A stretch of DNA of 6,598 bases, from assembly GCA_027730885.1 (NCBI GenBank), contig JAQCHM010000191.1:1-6598 (forward strand). Reading direction: 5' to 3'. Position 1 is the first letter of the stretch. Each line of letters starts with the position of its first letter. Source of the stretch: Actinomycetota bacterium (GTDB taxonomy: Bacteria > Actinomycetota > Acidimicrobiia > Acidimicrobiales > SZUA-35). The notes beneath the pieces are model-generated. The model was not told where the DNA came from. It was given only the letters and a program-made list of their open reading frames with translations, and did not search any database. The position numbers and the translations under genes were made by a program. Below, piece by piece: positions 1 through 5,140 of the stretch.

Positions 1-1
1 C

Positions 2-781
2 CACGTCGATCGTGAGGATCTGGCTCGGGCCGGCGCTCTTGGTCTGGTCGAGGCCGCTCGGCGATTCGATGAGTCACGTGGCGTTCCGTTCGATCGGTTC
101 GCCGCTCAGTGGATCCGCGGATCGATCTTGGATTCTGTTCGCGCCGCTGACTGGGCTCCGCGCTCGGTCCGCCTCCTGGCCCGCAGGCTCGAGGCTGCCG
201 AGCAGCATCTCGCATCGGAGCTCGGCCGTATACCCAACACCGTCGAGATGGCCGACGAGTTGGGTATCTCACTGCCAGAGCTCGCTCGCCTGCAAGATCG
301 TCTCTTCCGGTCGGTCGTTCTTGCTCTTGACCATGAGACCAGCGGCGACTCGGACGAAGATCTGACGTTGGTGGATGTCCTCCAGGACCGTTCTTCGGTC
401 GACCCGTCAGAGGAACTCGAAACACGCGAACTGCACGCTTACCTTCGCGACGCCGTGAAACTCCTTCCGGAACGTCAGCGCTTCGTGATCGTCGGTTACT
501 TCCTCGAAGGCAAGACCTCCCAGGAGATCGCCCGCTTCCTCGGCGTCACCGAATCCCGCGTGAGTCAGCTCCGGTCCGAAGCCCTGCGAAACCTGAAGCT
601 CGGGATCGAGACGCAGTCCGAATCCGAGGAGGTCGCCGAGGCCAGCGGTCGTGTCGCTCGTCGTCAGGCTGCCTACTCCGACGCGCTGCGAGACGAGTCC
701 GACTGGAAAACCCGTCTCGGTCGCTGGGACGCGGACTACGACATCCCTGAAGAACCGCTGCTGCCGGTGGGCCGACGCTAG
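2..781 (+). CDS. RNA polymerase sigma factor, FliA/WhiG class (5' end cut by window)
   Basis: Sigma-70-family factor that directs RNA polymerase to a promoter subset. The reading frame is open from the first bases, so the start and region 1.2/early region 2 lie outside the window; 259 residues are visible. Residues 5-57 match the end of region 2 of the flagellar/sporulation class: a DLxxAGxLGLVEAxxRFD block, then FxxFAxxxIRG, then the DWAPRSVR signature that marks FliA, WhiG and SigD-type factors. Region 3 follows (about 57-100, with RRLEAAEQHLASELGR). Region 4 is at about 148-205, with LPERQRFVIVGYF and the helix-turn-helix FLGVTESRVSQLRSEAL. After region 4 comes a tail of roughly 54 charged residues ending in LLPVGRR, which typical WhiG or FliA proteins lack. 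A TTG at 128 is an internal codon within IRGSILDSVR, not the start. No anti-sigma factor or flagellar gene is visible. The class is secure; the regulon is unknown. Confidence 0.9.
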   Translation, partial: HVDREDLARAGALGLVEAARRFDESRGVPFDRFAAQWIRGSILDSVRAADWAPRSVRLLARRLEAAEQHLASELGRIPNTVEMADELGISLPELARLQDRLFRSVVLALDHETSGDSDEDLTLVDVLQDRSSVDPSEELETRELHAYLRDAVKLLPERQRFVIVGYFLEGKTSQEIARFLGVTESRVSQLRSEALRNLKLGIETQSESEEVAEASGRVARRQAAYSDALRDESDWKTRLGRWDADYDIPEEPLLPVGRR

Positions 782-1530
782 AACGTCGCTGACAGCTGCC
801 AGCGATCGAGGAGGCTGCTGTCTCCGTGGATCTCCAGCCTGCTGGGAGGGATGCGTCCCCAGAGCAACAGCAGGAGATCGGAGACGCGGCCGCGGGCTGC
901 AACGTCGGCTTTGGCATGTTCGTGCCGCCAGGCAACGTGGTCTGGTTGCAAGGTCAAGCCCCACTCGGCGCCTTCGACGTCGGTGCCGTGAAGGTGCACC
1001 GTCTCTCCCGCCCCGGAGAGGACGTCGAATTGCATGCGAGCCGGTACGAAGATCTCGAGCACTTCGTCGATGCCGTCTCGGGCTTGGGCCGCGGCGATGG
1101 GCTCCGGTGTGGTGAATGCCGCCTCGACGTCCCATCGGTGCATGGCCGTCTCGTGAGCCAGGCGACGAATCCACCAGGTCGGTGACTGTGGACCGGTGAA
1201 CGTCGTCACCAGCGCAGCGGGATCGGCGGCTTCGAGCTTGGGGACCAGATCCGCGGCTGCCGCCGCGAACCACTGGAGGACATCGGGCCCAGCCGGGGGC
1301 TCCGGTACGCTCGACCACCTCGGTGGCGAGTCGACGGAGGAGTCCATCAGGAGCTCAGCCCATCGATACACCCAGCCCGTGTGCCCAATCACGCTGTGCA
1401 CCGTCCAAGCCTCGATGTGGGGGAGGGGTAAGGTAAGATGCTCGGCGCCGATGCTTGCCAGACGAGCGGCTTCGACCCGCAGGGTGTGCAGGTGGTCGGC
1501 TGTTGATGGTCGTGGGATACCGCCGGTCAT
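778..1530 (-). CDS. Maleylpyruvate isomerase-family (DinB/MDMPI-like) protein
   Basis: A 250-residue protein of the mycothiol-dependent maleylpyruvate isomerase superfamily, metal-binding four-helix (DinB-like) enzymes that use a low-molecular-weight thiol. The N-terminal domain carries the WTVHSVIGHTGWVYRWA segment with H50. A second conserved block, RRLAHETAMHRWDVEAA, supplies E127 and H131. This His...Glu-x3-His set matches the zinc ligands known in the family. The C-terminal third (from about 165) resembles the small alpha/beta domain of these proteins, including DLLLLLWGR near 218-226. The ATG at 1530 has only a weak purine stretch upstream, but no better early start exists. The gene lies 54 bases after rpmG on the same strand and could be read through from it. 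Its stop codon overlaps the sigma-factor stop. The substrate cannot be told from sequence; many actinobacterial members are not true maleylpyruvate isomerases. Confidence 0.82.
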   Translation of the reverse strand: MTGGIPRPSTADHLHTLRVEAARLASIGAEHLTLPLPHIEAWTVHSVIGHTGWVYRWAELLMDSSVDSPPRWSSVPEPPAGPDVLQWFAAAAADLVPKLEAADPAALVTTFTGPQSPTWWIRRLAHETAMHRWDVEAAFTTPEPIAAAQARDGIDEVLEIFVPARMQFDVLSGAGETVHLHGTDVEGAEWGLTLQPDHVAWRHEHAKADVAARGRVSDLLLLLWGRIPPSRLEIHGDSSLLDRWQLSATF

Positions 1531-1584
1531 ACTCGACAGCTTGCCAGCTGGAGGCCCCGGCGAGGCGGATCTATCCGAGACGAA

Positions 1585-1752
1585 TCAACGCTCTTCTTTG
1601 AAGATCACGTGCTGGCGAACGACAGGGTCGTACTTCTTCAGCTCGAGACGCTCGCGGGTGTTGGTCTTGTTCTTCTTGGTGACGTACGTGAAACCGGTGC
1701 CTGCGGTGGACCGCAGCTTGATGATCGGGCGCTTGTCGGTCGACTTGGCCAT
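1585..1752 (-). CDS. rpmG: 50S ribosomal protein L33, zinc-free type
   Basis: A 55-residue basic protein of the large ribosomal subunit, near the tRNA exit site. Diagnostic stretches are RPIIKLRSTAGTGFTYVT, KKNKTNTRERLELKKYDP and a C-terminal VVRQHVIFKEER; the length is exactly that of bacterial L33. It contains no cysteine at all, so it belongs to the C-minus form that does not bind zinc. The ATG overlaps the rpmB stop codon by one base (TGATG), and an AAGGGG ribosome-binding stretch lies inside the end of rpmB about 10 bases upstream of it. Translation is therefore probably coupled to rpmB. It is small but unmistakable. Confidence 0.96.
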   Translation of the reverse strand: MAKSTDKRPIIKLRSTAGTGFTYVTKKNKTNTRERLELKKYDPVVRQHVIFKEER

Positions 1753-1988
1753 CAGATCTTCACCCCTTGGCGACGCATGTCAGCCACGACGGCCTCGATG
1801 CCCTTCTTGTTGATCGTCTTGATGCCCTTGGCGCTGACCGTCAGCTTGATCCATCTCTTCTCGCTGGGAAGCCAGAACCGCTGGTGTTGAATATTTGGAT
1901 CCCACCGGCGCTTGGTGACGCGGTGTGAGTGGGAGATGCTGTTGCCGAAGCTGGGCTTGCGGCCGGTGACCTGACAGACCATCGACAT
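1752..1988 (-). CDS. rpmB: 50S ribosomal protein L28, zinc-free type
   Basis: A 78-residue large-subunit ribosomal protein, the same length as E. coli L28. It begins MSMVCQVTGRKP, closely matching the E. coli start MSRVCQVTGKRP. Then come SFGNSISHSHRVTKRRWDPN, HQRFWLPSEKRWIKL, VSAKGIKTINKKGIEAV and a final RRQGVKI. The frame stays open for about 94 further codons upstream, but that part has no L28 character. The ATG at 1988 is preferred because it matches the family length and has a GAGG box five bases upstream; a second ATG two codons later is less likely. Only the first cysteine of the zinc-binding CxxC pair of C-plus L28 remains (C4); the second position is threonine, so this is the C-minus form. 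It is the first gene of the rpmB-rpmG pair. Confidence 0.96.
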   Translation of the reverse strand: MSMVCQVTGRKPSFGNSISHSHRVTKRRWDPNIQHQRFWLPSEKRWIKLTVSAKGIKTINKKGIEAVVADMRRQGVKI

Positions 1989-2388
1989 TGGGACCTCGAT
2001 ACTGACTCGAATTGACTGGCAAAGGGTAGCGGGTGGAGATCGGATCGCCACCCTGCGGTGGAGCGAGCCCGGCGGCATCGGTCCGGGTCGGCAAAAGGAT
2101 GGCCTCACAACGCGCTTGCCATTACGAATCGGTTTCAGTACGATGACGCCCTCTGTCATGATCGAAGGTTGAGACGACTCAAGGTTCAGGCCCCATCTCG
2201 CCGACAACCTGTCGTCGGTGGTCGACGTCTGAAGAGGTCTTGCATGCTTGCTGCCGCGTACCCGATCCACTCAAGATCTTGCACAGAGTGGTCGATTCAT
2301 ACGACAGCGAGATTTCTGGAACTTTCTTCTCAAGTTCTTTCTCCGCGATGCCGAGAACTCAGGCGTGATGGAGGACAACCGAAAGAAG
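1989..2388. other. Divergent intergenic region between rpmB and the M23 peptidase gene
   Basis: About 400 bases without a convincing gene. Open frames cross it on both strands, but their translations show no family pattern and look like by-products of high GC. It must contain the promoters for rpmB (leftward) and the peptidase (rightward). Base composition is noticeably more AT-rich at about 2270-2390 than in the flanking genes, as expected for a promoter or leader. No strong -35/-10 pair could be assigned. Two weak candidates are discussed as findings: a Zur-box-like imperfect palindrome at 2123-2137 and a GCCGACAA motif at 2200-2207 resembling a FliA/WhiG -10 element. Confidence 0.5.
1994..1997 (-). 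promoter_or_regulatory. Ribosome binding site of rpmB
   Basis: GAGG read on the minus strand, five bases before the ATG at 1988. It supports this start over the much longer open frame that continues upstream. Confidence 0.6.
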
Positions 2389-3651
2389 ATGAACATGGGC
2401 GAACCAACGCTTGAACAGATCAACGCTGTCGGATCACCGAGACGAATGTTCCGCGTTGGACTCATCGTCCTCGGACTGCTCTCTTCGCTGCTCACGGGGA
2501 TGGCGTCGACTGCGGTCGCAGCAGCAGAAATTCGGCCGATTACGTTCCCGGTGCATCCGGACTTCCGTTCGCAGGTGTACTGGACCGACACCTTTGGCGC
2601 CGCTCGATCGGGAGGTCGGACACACATCGGCGTCGATGTCATGGGTCCCAAGATGACGCCCCTCGTTGCGGCAGTCGACGGCACGGTGACGTGGGTTCGC
2701 CACGACCGCGACCGTGGCAACAACCTGGAGCTCACCGATGCACAGGGTTGGCAGTACCACTACGTCCACATCAACAACGACACGCCCGGTACTGACGATG
2801 GCGCCAACGCCTACGAGCTCGCGTTTGCCCCGGGCATTCAGACGGGGTCGCAGGTGCGCGCCGGCCAGGTCATCGCGTTTCTCGGCGACTCGGGTAACGC
2901 CGAGAGCGCGGGATCACATCTGCATTTCGAGATCACCCGTCCGGATGGCACCTCGCTGAACCCAACGCCCAGCGTCGACGACGCTGCGGCCCGGCTGGCC
3001 CAGATGCCCCCGCTGACAGCGGCTCAGGTTCGGCCCCACCCCTCGCTGAACGATCTCGTGCTCGACGTCTTCACAACACTGACCGGGGAGCCGGCCGCAT
3101 CGGCCGAGGCGGTCGCGTTCGCTCGCGCCGTCGCCGAGCAGGGTCTGTCGGCGGCGCTCGTTCCCTACGTCGACCAGGCCTCGTACGCGGCCTCAATCGA
3201 TCGGCTCTACGTGGCGTTCTTCCTTCGCGCGCCCGATTTTTCCGGGTATCAGTATTGGATCGCCCGACACGATCTGGACCTCCGTCGCATCGCCGACCAC
3301 TTCGCCGCTTCGCCTGAGTATCAAGCCAGGTATGGCAACCTCGACTTCGGCCTGTTCCTCGATCAGTTGTATCGAGATGTGCTGGGCCGTGCCCCCGATG
3401 AAGCGGGTAAGGCTTACTGGCTGGCTCGTCTCGCCGACCCTCGGGACGAAGTGACGAAGGGAACCATCGTCGCTTTCTTCACCGACTCGATCGAGCTGCG
3501 ACAGATTGCCGCGCTGCGTAGCGAGATCGTGGCTCTCACGGCCCTGTTCCACGACCGGATGCCGACCGAGGCCGAGATCCATGAGTGGGCCGTACTTCGA
3601 GCCAACACGCCCCTGGCGCAAGCACTCCAGTCGCGCTTCCTCGCCAGCTGA
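2389..3651 (+). CDS. Secreted M23/LytM-family metalloendopeptidase with C-terminal DUF4214-like region
   Basis: A predicted exported zinc endopeptidase that would cut peptide cross-links in peptidoglycan; 420 residues from the ATG at 2389. The first 46 residues hold a signal peptide: basic RR just before MFRVG, a hydrophobic core LIVLGLLSSLL, and a likely signal-peptidase I site near STAVAAA/E. The LytM domain (about 60-200) has all expected zinc and catalytic residues: H79 and D83 in THIGVD, H127 in YHYVHIN, and H177/H179 in SHLHFE. From about 220 to the end lies a helical region with DUF4214-like repeats, including YVAFFLRAPDFSGYQYW (about 274-290) and LYRDVLGRAPDEAGKAYW (about 327-344). 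The start is uncertain: a GGAGG lies 14 bases before this ATG. Alternatives are ATG 2368, 2395 and 2446, the last giving a minimal signal peptide. The gene is monocistronic and ends before a hairpin-rich gap. Confidence 0.9.
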   Translation: MNMGEPTLEQINAVGSPRRMFRVGLIVLGLLSSLLTGMASTAVAAAEIRPITFPVHPDFRSQVYWTDTFGAARSGGRTHIGVDVMGPKMTPLVAAVDGTVTWVRHDRDRGNNLELTDAQGWQYHYVHINNDTPGTDDGANAYELAFAPGIQTGSQVRAGQVIAFLGDSGNAESAGSHLHFEITRPDGTSLNPTPSVDDAAARLAQMPPLTAAQVRPHPSLNDLVLDVFTTLTGEPAASAEAVAFARAVAEQGLSAALVPYVDQASYAASIDRLYVAFFLRAPDFSGYQYWIARHDLDLRRIADHFAASPEYQARYGNLDFGLFLDQLYRDVLGRAPDEAGKAYWLARLADPRDEVTKGTIVAFFTDSIELRQIAALRSEIVALTALFHDRMPTEAEIHEWAVLRANTPLAQALQSRFLAS

Positions 3652-3656
3652 CCAGA

Positions 3657-3760
3657 TCTGCAAGCCCGCCGCCTCCCACCCCCGTTCTGCAAGCCCCGCA
3701 CCATCCGCGGTGGGGTCGGGGTCTTGCAGAACCGGGGTAGGGGGTGAGCGTCTTGCAGAA
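3657..3760. repeat. Nested inverted repeat built from four TCTGCAAG copies
   Basis: TCTGCAAG occurs at 3657-3664 and 3686-3693; its reverse complement CTTGCAGA occurs at 3723-3730 and 3752-3759. The copies pair as an inner set (3685-3693 with 3723-3731, extended by CCCCG with CGGGG at 3694-3698 and 3717-3721) and an outer set (3657-3664 with 3752-3759, with C-rich facing G-rich tracts between). The whole can fold into one long interrupted hairpin. Read on either strand it is also a pair of tandem units of about 29 bases, each starting with TTCTGCAAG or a close match. It looks like a small intergenic palindromic repeat, perhaps one of a family in this genome. Confidence 0.8.
3685..3731. terminator. 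Candidate bidirectional terminator hairpin (inner arm of the repeat)
   Basis: TTCTGCAAG plus CCCCG faces CGGGG-T-CTTGCAGAA, giving a 14-pair stem with one bulged base and a GC-rich apical region that can pair further (CACC with GGTG). It lies between the convergent ends of the M23 gene (3651) and the aminotransferase gene (3794). There is no T-run on either side, so it is not a classical intrinsic terminator; high-GC actinobacteria often have such U-poor hairpins. The terminator role is inferred from position. Confidence 0.45.
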
Positions 3761-3762
3761 CG

Positions 3763-3780
3763 CAGCGGCGCGGACCGCTG
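3763..3780. terminator. Short GC-rich hairpin after the aminotransferase gene
   Basis: CAGCGG and CCGCTG form a perfect six-pair stem around a six-base loop, 13 bases past the aminotransferase stop codon on the minus strand. No T-tract follows. It may be the first structure met by transcripts leaving that gene, ahead of the larger repeat. Confidence 0.35.
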
Positions 3781-3793
3781 GTCTGGGGCCGGA

Positions 3794-5140
3794 TCAGTCG
3801 TCCGACGGGGCGGTGGACGCCCAGTGTTGGACGAAAGCGCAGAACTGATCGATTTGTCGGTCGGTCACCTCGATCGACAGGGCGATGAAGCCGCGCCGGG
3901 CGAAGTAGAAACCGTTGTCGATGGCGTCGAAGAAGAGAAGTTCACGCCAACGGTCGTCGGCGCCGGCCAGGTCGCGAGTGCTGCGAATCGGCCGACGGGT
4001 GCCGTGGATGTTGAGGAGTGAGCCCCGCCCGGTGACCGAGAGCGGGAGGTCGTTCTCGGCGAAGATGGCGGACAGCCGGGCCCGCAGGTCGTCTCCCCGT
4101 TGGTTGGTACGGATCAGGACCTCGTCGGTCAGGACTTCGGTGAGCGTGGCAATGCCCGCGGCCATGGTGAGGACGTTGTTGTTGAAGGTGCCGGCGTGGC
4201 CCAGTGGGCGAGCCGAGTTCTGGTCGTAGACCGACATGATGGTTCGGTTCCCGCCGAAGGCCCCGAAGCTCATACCACCAGCCAGATACTTGCCGAGGGT
4301 GGTGACGTCGGGCAGTACCCCGATTGCCTGTTGTGCCCCTCCGGGCGAGAGCCGGCTGGTCATCACCTCGTCGAAGATCAGGATGGCACCGTGTTCGGTA
4401 CACAGCGCACGTAACCGGGCCAAGAACTGGTCGTCGGCGACGATGCAGCCCGACCCGCCCTGCATCGGCTCGATCAGGGCGCAGGCCAGGTCGGGGTGTA
4501 CGGCAAAGGCGTTCTCCAAGGCATCGCTGTCGTTGTAGGGGACGATGACGAACTCGTGGGGAACGTTTGCCTCTCGATGGTCACCGAAGTAGAGCACCCC
4601 GCCGTGGTATCCGCCCTCGAAGCCGAGGACCTTGGTCCGGCCGGTGTGATGTTTGGCCGCCGCGATGGCAAGGAGATTGGCCTCGGTACCACTGTTGGTG
4701 ATGCGCACCTGTTCGATCGAGGGGAACCGGTCGACGATCAACTGAGCAAAGGTGATCTCGTCAGGGTGGGTAGCCCCGAAGGCCCAGCCGCGTTCGAGGG
4801 CGTTGGCGATGGCGACGCGGACCGGTTCGGGGGAGTGGCCGAGCAAGCCGGCGGTGTAGTTGCCGAGCAGGTCGACGTAGGGGTGACCGTCGGCATCGAG
4901 GATCTCGGAGCCCGACGCGGTGGTGACCCGGAACGGGAAGGGGTCGAAATGCAGGACCGTGCGCGTGTTCCCGCCGGGAAACACTTCGGTCGCACGCTGT
5001 GCGAGCGACCGGCTGACCGGTCGGACATCGGCGTAGTGCCGGCGGGCGTCGGCCAACCGTTGGTCGAGGCTCGCTCGTTGTTCTGTCGGCGCGGGTCGAT
5101 CAAGGTGGTCTTGGTGAAGGTCGTGTTGATCAAGGCTCAT
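3794..5140 (-). CDS. Class III PLP-dependent aminotransferase, glutamate-1-semialdehyde aminomutase-like
   Basis: A 448-residue fold-type I pyridoxal-phosphate enzyme, cytosolic, that moves an amino group between or within small molecules. Family marks in order: FPGGNTRTVLHFDPFPF (54-70), DADGHPYVDLLGNYTAGLLGH (82-102), the phosphate-binding NSGTEAN (149-155), FEGGYHG (174-180), ALIEPMQGG (221-229), the cofactor-contacting IFDEVMTSR (255-263, D257) and the Schiff-base lysine K284 in TTLGKYLAGGMSFGAFGG. The pattern resembles HemL-type aminomutases. True HemL for haem synthesis is less likely because the gene is translationally coupled to a hydantoinase subunit rather than to haem genes. The ATG at 5138-5140 shares ATGA with the stop of the upstream gene and has GGTGA four bases before it; there is no other nearby Met. 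The N-terminal 25 residues are polar and His/Asp-rich. The substrate is unknown. Confidence 0.9.
   Translation of the reverse strand: MSLDQHDLHQDHLDRPAPTEQRASLDQRLADARRHYADVRPVSRSLAQRATEVFPGGNTRTVLHFDPFPFRVTTASGSEILDADGHPYVDLLGNYTAGLLGHSPEPVRVAIANALERGWAFGATHPDEITFAQLIVDRFPSIEQVRITNSGTEANLLAIAAAKHHTGRTKVLGFEGGYHGGVLYFGDHREANVPHEFVIVPYNDSDALENAFAVHPDLACALIEPMQGGSGCIVADDQFLARLRALCTEHGAILIFDEVMTSRLSPGGAQQAIGVLPDVTTLGKYLAGGMSFGAFGGNRTIMSVYDQNSARPLGHAGTFNNNVLTMAAGIATLTEVLTDEVLIRTNQRGDDLRARLSAIFAENDLPLSVTGRGSLLNIHGTRRPIRSTRDLAGADDRWRELLFFDAIDNGFYFARRGFIALSIEVTDRQIDQFCAFVQHWASTAPSDD

Noticed and set aside
407..1318. Long minus-strand open frame of 303 codons overlapping the sigma factor and MDMPI-like gene
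   Set aside because: It is Arg/Gly/Ser-rich low-complexity sequence with no family pattern, and it overlaps two genes with clear homology; a high-GC shadow frame.
1989..2270. Upstream in-frame extension of rpmB, 94 codons
   Set aside because: The segment has no L28 similarity; the ATG at 1988 gives the exact family length and has a GAGG box at proper distance.
2058..2414. Plus-strand frame of 118 codons in the divergent intergenic region
   Set aside because: No ribosome binding site or family pattern, and its 3' end overlaps the peptidase start region; more likely leader and promoter DNA.
3657..3760. CRISPR-like or IS-end interpretation of the TCTGCAAG repeats
   Set aside because: There are only four short copies in inverted, not tandem, arrangement, with no unique spacers of even length, no transposase and no flanking target duplication visible.
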